Below, in pieces: positions 35,183 to 43,243 of a DNA stretch of 64,000 bases; positions within the stretch are counted from its first letter, which is position 1, and each line of letters opens with the position of its first letter. Origin of the DNA: DAOUJI01 sp965237875 (GTDB taxonomy: Bacteria; Chloroflexota; Dehalococcoidia; Lucifugimonadales; JAGWBF01); NCBI GenBank assembly GCA_965237875.1, contig CBDEGP010000001.1, positions 620,001 to 684,000 on the forward strand, in the 5' to 3' direction. The translations under genes were made by a program, and so were the position numbers. The notes under the pieces are model-generated. The model worked only from the letters and a program-made list of their open reading frames with translations. It made no database searches and was not told the DNA's origin.

Positions 35183-36097
35183 TTATCGCGTGCCTCTAAG
35201 TCGAGGGTCCAGGACGTCCCGTAAGGCATCGCCCAGCACGTTCCAGGAAAACACGATTATGGCGATGGCCGCCCCCGGGAACACCGCAAGCCAGGGGCCG
35301 ATTCCCACGTATTGTTTGGTGGCCCCCTGCAACATGCCTCCCCAAGACGGCTCGTCGGGGCCGACGCCCAGCCCCAGGAAGCTCAGAGCGGCTTCTGCGA
35401 TGATGGCCACCCCCAACTGGAATGTCAGGATGACTATCACGATGGCCAGTGTGTTCGGAATCATGTGATTGAATATTATTCGTTGGTCTCTGGCGCCCAA
35501 CGCTCTTGCGGCCAGCACGTAGTCCATCTCTTTTATTGCCAGAGCCTGAGAACGGACGATTCGGGCCGTGCTCGGTATGAACAATATGGACAAGGCGATT
35601 ATCACGTTGTTGAGGGAAGAGCCAAGGGCGGCGATTATGGCTATCGCCAGCACGAGAGCTGGGAACGCGATCATGCCGTCTATGATTCGCTGCGCCAAAA
35701 GGTCGATTATCCCGCCAAAATAGGCGCTGGTCACTCCAATCAACATGCCCACCGAACAGCCGACCAGAGCGCTGATGAGTCCTACTTTCAGGGATATTCT
35801 CGATCCCATGATGATCCGGCTGAACACGTCGCGCCCCAACTCGTCGCCCCCAAACAGCAACTCGGAACTGGGAGGGGCGTAAATGCGGTCGGGATCGGTT
35901 GTCCTGTGGTCTTGAGTGGCGATGAGTGGAGCGAATATTGCTATAACAATCAGCAGCATTGCCACGAAGCCTCCGAACGCTCCCAGCGGCTTCGCCTTGA
36001 TGAAACCAATCAAGTTGTGGCCAACGGACTGCCTGGGCCTCAGATCTGCGAATGCCTGGGCCGGAGAGCCGGTTGATGCGCTCTGCTCTTGATTCAT
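35183..36097 (-). CDS. Peptide-type ABC transporter permease (OppC/DppC-like), second system
   Basis: 304-residue inner-membrane permease. The first membrane helix (FVAMLLIVIAIFAPLIA) is followed by LLFGGDELGRDVFSRIIMGSRISL, the OppC signature entry to BPD_transp_1. The EAA coupling loop is DYVLAARALGARDQRIIFNH near residue 205. It ends DALRDVLDPRLRGTR, as usual. It lies 34 bp after the OppB-like gene. Unlike the operon at 9202-15241, this locus has no ATPase genes, so the engine must come from elsewhere, possibly OppD/F of that operon. Confidence 0.92.
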   Translation of the reverse strand: MNQEQSASTGSPAQAFADLRPRQSVGHNLIGFIKAKPLGAFGGFVAMLLIVIAIFAPLIATQDHRTTDPDRIYAPPSSELLFGGDELGRDVFSRIIMGSRISLKVGLISALVGCSVGMLIGVTSAYFGGIIDLLAQRIIDGMIAFPALVLAIAIIAALGSSLNNVIIALSILFIPSTARIVRSQALAIKEMDYVLAARALGARDQRIIFNHMIPNTLAIVIVILTFQLGVAIIAEAALSFLGLGVGPDEPSWGGMLQGATKQYVGIGPWLAVFPGAAIAIIVFSWNVLGDALRDVLDPRLRGTR

Positions 36098-36131
36098 TTG
36101 ATTCCTATAATCTCTCGCAACTCAAGCCCGT

Positions 36132-37094
36132 CTAAGCATAGCGGATCCGGGGGTTCAGCCACGCGTACAACATGTCTGTAACCACGTTCAGCACCAACAC
36201 TATTCCGGTCAACACCACGACGATGGCCTGTATCATCGGGAAGTCTCGTTGGGATATGGCGGAGATTAGGAGCCATCCCATTCCGGGCACGTTGAATATC
36301 CGCTCTATGATGACCGTTCCTCCCATGAGGCGCCCGAACTCATAAGCGCTCACCGTGACCACCGGCAGCAGTGCGTTCTTCAAAGCGTGGCGTCTGATGA
36401 CCAGACTCTCGGCCAGCCCCTTGGAGCGGGCCGTGCGTATGTAGTCCTCCCGGAGCACTTCCAATACGGCGGAACGGGTGATTCGAGCTACGAAAGCCAT
36501 GTTGGACAGGGCTAAAGCAAAAGCCGGGAATATCAACTGGTGAAGGTTGTCCGTTGGGCCTTTCCAGAATTGAACATAGCCCAAGGGAGGCAGTATCTGG
36601 TCCAACTCATTGGACAGGATGAACAAAACCATTACGGCGACCCAGAAATTGGGCAGCGCTATACCCAGGATGGTGACCAACCTACTGGCATAGTCCAGAG
36701 GGCTGTCCTGGTATACGGCGGAAACAGCCCCCAACGGCACCGCAACTATGGAAGCGATAAGCAGGGCCATGATGGTGAGCTGCAGCGTGATGGGGAACCT
36801 GGTCTTTATGTCCTCCCAGACGGGAGTCTCGTACCAGAACGACGTGCCAAAGTCCAGGTGGAGCATATTCCAGGTCCATATGCCGTACTGTTGGACCAGG
36901 GGCTTGTCCGTGCCAAGCTTCGCCTGAAGACTTTGCACCTGATCGATTGTGTATTGGGACCTGCCGTCGGTGCCGGAGAGAATTATTCTAGCCGGGTCGC
37001 CTGGAACGAGGCGCAGAATAACGAACACGGCGGTGGTTACGATCAGCATCGTGGGGATGAAAAGGAGGACTCTTTTCAGGATGTAGGCTTGCAT
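36132..37094 (-). CDS. Peptide-type ABC transporter permease (OppB/DppB-like), second system
   Basis: 320-residue inner-membrane permease with the OppB N-terminus (ILKRVLLFIPTMLIVTTAVFVI), a periplasmic loop ending DFGTSFWYETPVWEDI, several membrane helices, an EAA loop in EDYIRTARSKGLAESLVIRR near residue 220, and the terminal WLNPRIRYA. First gene of the permease pair; 372 bp of apparently non-coding DNA separate it from the selenoprotein gene upstream on the same strand. Confidence 0.92.
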   Translation of the reverse strand: MQAYILKRVLLFIPTMLIVTTAVFVILRLVPGDPARIILSGTDGRSQYTIDQVQSLQAKLGTDKPLVQQYGIWTWNMLHLDFGTSFWYETPVWEDIKTRFPITLQLTIMALLIASIVAVPLGAVSAVYQDSPLDYASRLVTILGIALPNFWVAVMVLFILSNELDQILPPLGYVQFWKGPTDNLHQLIFPAFALALSNMAFVARITRSAVLEVLREDYIRTARSKGLAESLVIRRHALKNALLPVVTVSAYEFGRLMGGTVIIERIFNVPGMGWLLISAISQRDFPMIQAIVVVLTGIVLVLNVVTDMLYAWLNPRIRYA

Positions 37095-37466
37095 TCAGCC
37101 ACCTATCAGTCCCAGCGAGTTTGTCCTTCGCAGCTGCGAGATTCGGGAGAGGGCGAGGCCCGCGGAGGAGACTCCCTCGATGCCCTCAGCTTTGAGCAGC
37201 GCAAGCCGGTGCATGTCAACCGGAGGCGCCGCTCTTCGCCGTACGTACAGCGGGTGGAATGCATGGCCCGAACTCCACAGAGGACGCTGTTCCGCGCCGT
37301 GACGCGGCTGCGAAATAGGCCTGTCGGAGGGACCGGTGTAGACGGCGTGCATCAGGACCCAACTTTCCCGGTCGTCGGACCCAACATACCGGGGGTCCGG
37401 CATAGCGATACGGGCTAGGCCTCGCCTCCATATTCAGCGTTTTCGCCTCAAAAACCAGGCGGCGAA
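37095..37466. other. Non-coding gap between selenoprotein gene and OppB-like gene
   Basis: 372 bp with short open frames on both strands but no ribosome site plus family motif for any. A weak inverted repeat, TTCGCC and GGCGAA around CTCAAAAACCAGGC-like sequence (37442-37466), lies directly after the selenoprotein stop and could be a poor terminator. The promoter for the permease pair is presumably here, but I could not identify it. Confidence 0.45.
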
Positions 37467-38009
37467 CTACTTCACCAGCAGTATCTCAAGCACTTTTGGA
37501 AGGGCTTCTCTCGCCCGTGCCATGACGCCTTCCTCTTCCAGACTGCCAACCGGATGGCGCACGACAGAGAAGGGGTAGTCTTCGATCCCACGAATCTTGG
37601 CGATGGCTCTCCCGGTAGGGATGAAGGGTTCGGTGCAGATGGCGACGGCCGGTTTTCCACCCTTTTCCACTGATATTGCATCGTGCACACTGCACGAGCT
37701 GCAGGAGCCTCAATCGCCTGTCGAAGTGAGCACCACGTCACATTTTTCCAGAAGCTCGTCCAACATATGCTGGGGCACAGGGCGTCCGGGGTTCCCTTTG
37801 TTCAGCCGGACGGCCCCTTTCAGGTCGTAAGTGTCTTGGAGCAGGGAGTACACAGCGTCCAGCAAAGTGTCGGCGTTGCGCTTCCCGTTGGAGAGAAGAC
37901 CCACCGTTTTTCCGTTCAGGTCTCCGGGCCTTTTAGCAAGAACGGTCTCATCCGGGATGGCTTGGACCGTCGGGTCCAGGATTTCGAAACCTGTGATTGT
38001 CGCCGCCAT
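37467..38009 (-). CDS. UGSC-family selenoprotein with in-frame TGA (Sec100)
   Basis: 180-residue protein from ATG 38009 (AAGGGGGTG ribosome site). The frame meets TGA at 37712-37710 and continues without change of frame to the TAG at 37467. Around the TGA the reading is TSTGD-U-GSCSSCSVHDAIS, which is the UGSC motif that names this selenoprotein family, in the right place (Sec100, Cys103, Cys106). The N-terminal part has DLNGKTVGLLSNGKRNADTLL (residues 30-50) and the C-terminal part has EPFIPTGRAIAK, both family-like. A SECIS-like hairpin lies at the correct distance after the UGA. The U-x2-C pair suggests a thiol/selenol redox role; the substrate is unknown. Standard calling would give two fragments. 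Confidence 0.85.
37681..37697 (-). promoter_or_regulatory. Candidate bacterial SECIS hairpin
   Basis: On the minus strand UCGUGCA and UGCACGA form a perfect 7-bp stem around GUG; the outermost six pairs would leave the loop AGUGU. The stem begins 12 nt after the UGA and the loop 18-19 nt after it. Bacterial SECIS elements require a short hairpin within the coding region just past the UGA, with a G among the first two loop bases, and this hairpin fits. It lies inside codons of the selenoprotein. Confidence 0.65.
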
Positions 38010-38082
38010 GCTTGCACCCCCTTACGCTGAATCTAAAGCCAACTTAGGCCGCATTGCCGCTGCAAGGCCGCTGTGGGGCCTC

Positions 38083-39144
38083 TTACGGAATGCGGCTGGA
38101 GTCAATTTCTTTGGTGGCGTATAGCCCATTCAGCCCCTTGGCCCAGCGCGGTATCAGAGCGTCATTAGCTCCGGCAGGGCCGCCGCCGGCCAACAGCGTC
38201 AGTGAATCAGGTTCCAGGCACACCGGGAGCATTTCGTCCTCTGCGCCCGGCTCAGGCGGAAGCGATTGGTGGGTCTCGGCCCATCCCAGGGCGGTCCGAC
38301 GGGCCTTCTCGAACAGGAACGCCCTGACCCGTTCCTTGCTCCACCCCGCCTCTTTTATGATGCCGCCATGCTCCTGAGACACCACCAGGATGAGGTTCCC
38401 TTGACCCGGGTTTAGGCCCAGCATGGCGGTGGCGACTGCAGTAAGGATGGCTTCCGGGGTCCCGGCGTCGCCCGCCACGTTGACTTGCCAAGGCGCCAAG
38501 CTGGTAAAAACCGACACCGTACTGGACTCCGGCGGGTAGCCCAACTCGACGTGCATGGGCTCCCAGGGGCTGTTCTCTTCGTCCTCTGCTATGCAGTAGG
38601 TGTACTTTCCGGGATGACCCAGCGTGGACTTGTCCAGCACGCCGGGATGGTTCTCCAGCACGTTAATCAAAATGAGCCGCATCGCCCTGCCCACCGTCGC
38701 GTTGGCTCTACGGTTGGGAGCGGGGCCAAAGATGTTGTGGCCGCTGGCGAACCCTAGCTTTTGCCGGACTGGCCCGTTAATCACCACTAGAGGCGCCGAA
38801 CCGCCGGTGCTGGCGGAACTGCCGTGCAGGTTGTACTTGGGTTCAACCATGGCCTCCACACATGCAATGACGACCGGCATGTACTCAGGCAGACACCCCG
38901 CCATCACAGCGTTGATGGCCACCTTCTCCGCGGTGATGACTCGGCCCCTTATCGGCTCCACCCCGATCACGTCCGACGGCTCTCGGCCTGCGAATTCCAG
39001 GAAGTCCAAGACCTTCCTCGGAGTGGGCGGCATTACCGGCAGGCCATCCGTCCATCCTCTTTGGTAACAAAGCTCGATGGCCTCGTCGACGGAGCCGTCG
39101 ATTTGCACTCTATCCGAAGTCAGCGCCTCTGAACTTATGGTCAT
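38083..39144 (-). CDS. Conserved hypothetical protein, neighbour of the UGSC selenoprotein
   Basis: 353-residue soluble protein. The N-terminal WTDGLPVMPPTPRKVLDFLE (near residue 31) and the glycine-rich middle (LHGSSASTGGSAPLVVINGP, near 106) are distinctive. I recall similar proteins encoded beside UGSC-domain genes, though without a name. There are several isolated cysteines but no C-x2-C pair. The gene ends 73 bp before the selenoprotein start on the same strand, so cotranscription is likely. A shared pathway with the UGSC protein is inferred from position only. Confidence 0.8.
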   Translation of the reverse strand: MTISSEALTSDRVQIDGSVDEAIELCYQRGWTDGLPVMPPTPRKVLDFLEFAGREPSDVIGVEPIRGRVITAEKVAINAVMAGCLPEYMPVVIACVEAMVEPKYNLHGSSASTGGSAPLVVINGPVRQKLGFASGHNIFGPAPNRRANATVGRAMRLILINVLENHPGVLDKSTLGHPGKYTYCIAEDEENSPWEPMHVELGYPPESSTVSVFTSLAPWQVNVAGDAGTPEAILTAVATAMLGLNPGQGNLILVVSQEHGGIIKEAGWSKERVRAFLFEKARRTALGWAETHQSLPPEPGAEDEMLPVCLEPDSLTLLAGGGPAGANDALIPRWAKGLNGLYATKEIDSSRIP

Positions 39145-39394
39145 TTAGCCGCCGTTTCGTCGGAGACAGGCGTGAATCGAACCGCCCATAGGAGGGTGGA
39201 AACGCCGGTCACGCACCTGTAAGTTCACTCCGGACCTTACCGGCGTATTCCCCTGCATAGGTGTTTGACAACGTGTCTCTTTTCTGATGGAATTGTGAAA
39301 CTTAGGGATTCATAATACCTGAAATGTTCGGCGCTGTACATCATATTCGTTATCCATTTCGTTATCGGGCCCGATAGCTAAGAGGGGGTGCGTC

Positions 39395-40423
39395 ATGGGG
39401 GTTAACAGGTCCTCGTCCAAGGAGTCTTACGTCTACGCGGCGGCTAGAGCCAACGGCCTATTCCGTAAGCTGCCAGGGGAAGGTGAATGGGAGGAATACA
39501 CCGACGGACTGCCTAACGAGGCTGACGTCGGCGCTATAGCGATTCATCCTCTCGAACCCGAGCTGGCGTTCGTCGGCGTCCAAGGCGGGGTCTACGCCAA
39601 TGACGGCGGCGGGCGATGGCGGTCTATGAACATGCCGGCGAACGACGGGCGTGTCTGTTCCATATTGTTCCCTCGACCTGACTCCAAAGTCATGTACGTG
39701 GGGATGACTCCGGCCCAAATCTACCGGACCACCGACGGCGGGGACTCGTGGGAGCTCCTGCCCTTCGACCCCGGGCCCGACGTGATTACTCAGCTTTCGA
39801 CCGTCGTAAGCGTTTTCTTGCCCAGCCAGGTGATTGACATGTCGGCCGACCCCAACAACCCGGATGAGATATACGCCGGGATAGAAGTGGGCGGCGCGTG
39901 CCGCAGCCTCGACGGAGGTGAAAGCTGGGAGCCAATCAACCAGGGCCTGCGTGAGGGCGGTGAAGACAGGTTGGACACTCATGGAATAAGGGTCAGTCCC
40001 ATCCACGCCGGGTCTGTTTACCTGTCCACCCGTGAGGGAGTGTTCCATAGCACGGACAAGGGTGAAAGCTGGAAGTTCATAGACGTCAGCAAGTTCACTA
40101 ATCTCACCCATACCCGCCAGCTGGCGATTACCCCCGAGACACCCTACAGCATGTACGTCACCTATGGGGTGTCCGCCCTGAGCGAGGAACCCGGAGGGTT
40201 ATTGCGGAGCCGGGATTGGGGGGAGACGTGGCAGAGAGTGGACCACGGGATAGCTCCTCGCGGCGCCATGTACGCAGTGGCTGTTGACCCGCGGAACCCA
40301 GCTCAGATCTTTTGCAGCACAAACAAGGGACAGGTCTTCGAGTCTCTGGATGACGGCTCCAACTGGAAGGAATGTTCCTTGCCTGAGAAGGCCAAGCGGC
40401 TTAGCGCATTGGTCGTCGGGTAA
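39395..40423 (+). CDS. BNR/Asp-box beta-propeller protein (YCF48/sortilin-like)
   Basis: 342 residues with repeated Asp-box motifs (S-x-D-x-G-x-x-W): RTTDGGDSWELLPF, RSLDGGESWEPI, HSTDKGESWKFI, RSRDWGETWQRV and ESLDDGSNWKEC, one per propeller blade. No signal peptide or membrane helix. The start at ATG 39395 has AGAGGGGG upstream. Such propellers occur in exo-sialidases, photosystem assembly factors and many uncharacterised bacterial proteins; no sialidase catalytic set is evident, so the function is left open. The 250-bp upstream gap has no gene. Confidence 0.85.
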   Translation: MGVNRSSSKESYVYAAARANGLFRKLPGEGEWEEYTDGLPNEADVGAIAIHPLEPELAFVGVQGGVYANDGGGRWRSMNMPANDGRVCSILFPRPDSKVMYVGMTPAQIYRTTDGGDSWELLPFDPGPDVITQLSTVVSVFLPSQVIDMSADPNNPDEIYAGIEVGGACRSLDGGESWEPINQGLREGGEDRLDTHGIRVSPIHAGSVYLSTREGVFHSTDKGESWKFIDVSKFTNLTHTRQLAITPETPYSMYVTYGVSALSEEPGGLLRSRDWGETWQRVDHGIAPRGAMYAVAVDPRNPAQIFCSTNKGQVFESLDDGSNWKECSLPEKAKRLSALVVG

Positions 40424-40455
40424 GCCTCGATGCGCTCGGACGCGCCGCCGGAGCT

Positions 40456-40917
40456 TTATACGTCCCTATAAATCGGCCCGCGATTGATTACGTTCTCCAG
40501 CAATTGCGGGTCGAAGGGTCTCAGGTGGGACTCCGCCTCGTTCGGCGCCGCCGCTCCCAGCGCCTCCAGGACTCTTGGGTGGCTGTAGTAACCGGCGTAT
40601 GCGGCTTGGACCATGCTGTCGAAGCTCTCTTTTTGACTCTCCTCTCTGCGCCGCACCAGATCGGTCATCTCAGATTGCGGGAGGTCCGAGAAGCCTTGTT
40701 GGTGGACCTGCCGGCAGTCGATGTCCAGTTGGTCCAGCAGCCCCAGAATATGCCGCCTTAAATGGGGGGCTTCCGCCATTGCTTTGTCTATGAAGGAGGC
40801 GATCCCAAGGTCTCCGGCGCCGGGCAGGTCGTCCACGGGAGGAACGAGGTTGTTCAGGACGGCCTTCAAGGTCAGCGCCTGATGGGAAGTTAAAACCAGT
40901 TCAGCCTCATCTTCCAA
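40456..40917 (-). CDS. Gluconate 2-dehydrogenase subunit 3-like protein
   Basis: 153-residue protein resembling the small subunit (PF13618) that accompanies membrane or periplasmic GMC-type dehydrogenases. The family pattern TLKAVLNNLVPPVDDLPGAGDLGIASFID covers residues 17-45 (here read in two halves). The start is TTG 40917, chosen because AAGGAGGGACCG is ideally placed before it and no ATG fits. No Tat or Sec signal is seen, unlike many family members. It starts 21 bp after the GMC oxidoreductase gene ends, so both form one operon. Confidence 0.82.
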   Translation of the reverse strand: MEDEAELVLTSHQALTLKAVLNNLVPPVDDLPGAGDLGIASFIDKAMAEAPHLRRHILGLLDQLDIDCRQVHQQGFSDLPQSEMTDLVRRREESQKESFDSMVQAAYAGYYSHPRVLEALGAAAPNEAESHLRPFDPQLLENVINRGPIYRDV

Positions 40918-40938
40918 CGGTCCCTCCTTAGATTGTCC

Positions 40939-42609
40939 CTACCGTGCCAACTCCAGCAGATGCCGAGCGTTGTTTGCAACGTAGTCAGCAGCCCTTAATG
41001 CGATGGCGCCGATGGTTGACGTGGGCGCCACAGTGCCGGACGTTACAAAAACGCTGCCGTCGATGATGAACAAGTTTCGCACGTCGTGAGAGCGGCACCA
41101 GCCGTCCACAACTGACGTCTTGGGGTCGTCTCCCATCCTGGCGGTGCCCAGATAGTGGCCGATGGCCCCGCCGCCGCGTGTCACGGATATTATCTCGCTG
41201 GCTCCCGAAGCCTCCAACAACTCCTTAGCCCGCTCGGTGGCGTGGTCCAGAAGCTTTTCGCCGTTTTCACCCCTTCTGTACACTAATTTTGGGGCAGGTA
41301 TGCCCGAATCGTCGGTCAGTGTGGGGTCGAGGACCACTTGGTTAGTCTCCTCGGGCAGGTCGTCGCCGCTCATCATGACTCCCAACGTGTGCCTGAAGTA
41401 TTTTCGAAAAGCGGCATGGTGTTCTTCCCCCCAGGGCATCACGTTCCAGATGGGCCTTCGTCCATTCCCCAAACCTATCGAGACAGAAGAGGAACCCAGA
41501 GCCGTCTCAAGAGGTCCCGCGCTGCCGTAACCTGCAGACAGCCGGTAGCCTTGTACAAATCCCCGCGCAGGGTCGTTTTCATAGAACTGCTCGGTGAACA
41601 CACCCCCGGCTCTTAGCCCGTCGTCGAAGCTGTCCACAGCTTCTGAGAGCCCTACCGTATAGCCAATGACGTGGCTCATGAGGTTTTTGCCGACGACCCC
41701 GGAGGTGTTGGACAACCCATCCGGAAACTGAGAAGACTTGGAGTTCAAGAGCAGCCGAGGAGTGCCGACGCCGTTGCACGCCACCACCACTAAGCGGGCT
41801 TTCTGCTCGTGGAGACGCCCCTCCTCGTCATAGTAAAGCGCTCCCTCAGCCAAACCCTTCTCATTCACGATGATTTCCCGAACTCTGGCCTGGGTCTTGA
41901 GGGTGACTCCGTTGCGAAGCGCCTCCGGCCAGTAGACTATGTCAACGCTCGCCTTTGCCTTCCGGTGGCATCCGAGGCCGCACGAGGAGCATTGGTAATC
42001 GCATGGAAGCCTGCCCTCTCCGTAAGGCTCAGTGACTATGCCTCGGGTTGATATCCACCAGTGCCATCCCAGCTTCTCGAATCCCTTGATGAATATCTGA
42101 GGACCTCTGCCTATCTTGGCTGGAGGCAAAGGCATGGCGGGACGAGGAGGACCGCCCGGGTTGCCCGCGAGACCGGAAACGCCCATCATGCGTTCGTTGA
42201 GGTCATAGTAGTGTTCCAAGTCCCAGTAGCTTATGGGCCAATCATCCGCAACGCCGGTTATAGTCCGCACCCTGAAGTCCGACGGATGGCACCTAGTCAA
42301 CCCGCCTTCATAGTGGACGGTGCCGCCCCCCACCCCATGGTACATGCCGGGCTGCCAGATGGACTGGGAGTAGTCGTAGGGGTAGCCGTCGGGAAAGCGG
42401 TTAACCCCGTCCGTAGGAGGTGGCGAGATGAGCTTCAGGTACTCGTTGTCCGTGTCGGCAGAGGGATTGTAGGCAGGCTGCGCCCAGTCGCCTTGTTCAA
42501 GGCAGACCACTCTGATGCCGGGCTCTTTGCTGAGTCTCCACGCGAAGGCGGCGCCGGAAGCTCCACTGCCGATTACCAGTACATCTGCGACATCCTCAGA
42601 AGCCGGCAT
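40939..42609 (-). CDS. GMC-family FAD oxidoreductase (gluconate dehydrogenase-like large subunit)
   Basis: 556-residue flavoprotein. The FAD dinucleotide motif VLVIGSGASGAAFAWRLS is at residues 10-27. HYEGGLTRCHPSDFR near 120 and the cysteine-rich CDYQCSSCGLGCHRKA near 205 are typical of the gluconate 2-dehydrogenase-like branch. The C-terminal IGHYLGTARMGDDPKTSVVD carries the active-site histidine region near 485, and SGTVAPTSTIGAIALRAADYV is the last FAD contact. GGAGGTAAG precedes the ATG. With the subunit-3-like partner it probably oxidises a sugar or alcohol and passes electrons to the respiratory chain; the substrate is unknown. Confidence 0.92.
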   Translation of the reverse strand: MPASEDVADVLVIGSGASGAAFAWRLSKEPGIRVVCLEQGDWAQPAYNPSADTDNEYLKLISPPPTDGVNRFPDGYPYDYSQSIWQPGMYHGVGGGTVHYEGGLTRCHPSDFRVRTITGVADDWPISYWDLEHYYDLNERMMGVSGLAGNPGGPPRPAMPLPPAKIGRGPQIFIKGFEKLGWHWWISTRGIVTEPYGEGRLPCDYQCSSCGLGCHRKAKASVDIVYWPEALRNGVTLKTQARVREIIVNEKGLAEGALYYDEEGRLHEQKARLVVVACNGVGTPRLLLNSKSSQFPDGLSNTSGVVGKNLMSHVIGYTVGLSEAVDSFDDGLRAGGVFTEQFYENDPARGFVQGYRLSAGYGSAGPLETALGSSSVSIGLGNGRRPIWNVMPWGEEHHAAFRKYFRHTLGVMMSGDDLPEETNQVVLDPTLTDDSGIPAPKLVYRRGENGEKLLDHATERAKELLEASGASEIISVTRGGGAIGHYLGTARMGDDPKTSVVDGWCRSHDVRNLFIIDGSVFVTSGTVAPTSTIGAIALRAADYVANNARHLLELAR

Positions 42610-43058
42610 GACCTTACCTCCATTCCGATTCGATGCCAGGCCCAGGGAATTAAGGTTGCTTGGCCCGCATCAATGCTCGAAAGGTTGGACCGAACTCTTT
42701 CATTCAGTACAGGGAATATATCCAAGAATCAAACAACCGGGGCAAAGGTGGGAAGCTCCCTGTAGAGTACCTGTACACAGGGAGGTTAGCAAGCGTCAAG
42801 GTCGCTCAAACCCACCGCCTGAAAGCCTCGGTGGGTTTCGGTGCACTGGAATAGACATGACCCTTGCGGATGTTAATCTGCACGTCGTTTTTCGGGCGGA
42901 GAAACACTCCCTTGTCATCGTCGCTGACCCCGTGGCATACTGACTCCACGCCGCGCATGGCTCTTCCGACGCCCCAGATGTATCAAGGCCCCTAAAACAA
43001 GGGCTGCGACGGAAAACTCCAGGCCGGCGAAGGATTGTAACTGAAAACATATCCGTAC
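42610..43058. other. Intergenic region with two stem-loops before tRNA-Leu
   Basis: 449 bp without a supported protein gene. CTCCCTGT (42756-42763) pairs perfectly with ACAGGGAG (42777-42784). AAACCCACCG (42808-42817) pairs perfectly with CGGTGGGTTT (42829-42838), with an 11-nt loop. Neither has a clear T-run. They could be part of a structured RNA, the 5' region of the GMC operon on the minus strand, or a terminator pair. I recognise no known RNA family. Confidence 0.5.
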
Positions 43059-43144
43059 GCCGAAGTGGCGGAATGGTAGACGCGCCGGTCTCAAAAACCG
43101 GTGGGGGCAACCCCGTGTCGGTTCGAATCCGACCTTCGGCACCA
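43059..43144 (+). tRNA. tRNA-Leu (anticodon CAA)
   Basis: The sequence folds as a class II tRNA: acceptor GCCGAAG/CTTCGGC, D arm GCGGAATGGTAGACGC, anticodon stem CCGGT/ACCGG with loop CTCAAAA giving anticodon CAA (reads UUG), long variable arm with GGGG/CCCC, T arm GTCGGTTCGAATCCGAC, then discriminator A and encoded CCA at 43142-43144. Confidence 0.97.
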
Positions 43145-43243
43145 GTTTCCGGCAGGGTAAGCGGCCGCCCTCAGTCCCGGGCCGTGGCCACAGGCTGGGG
43201 TGTCGTAGGCCTTAACCCGCAAGCCTTAACTAAGGAGGCAGCA

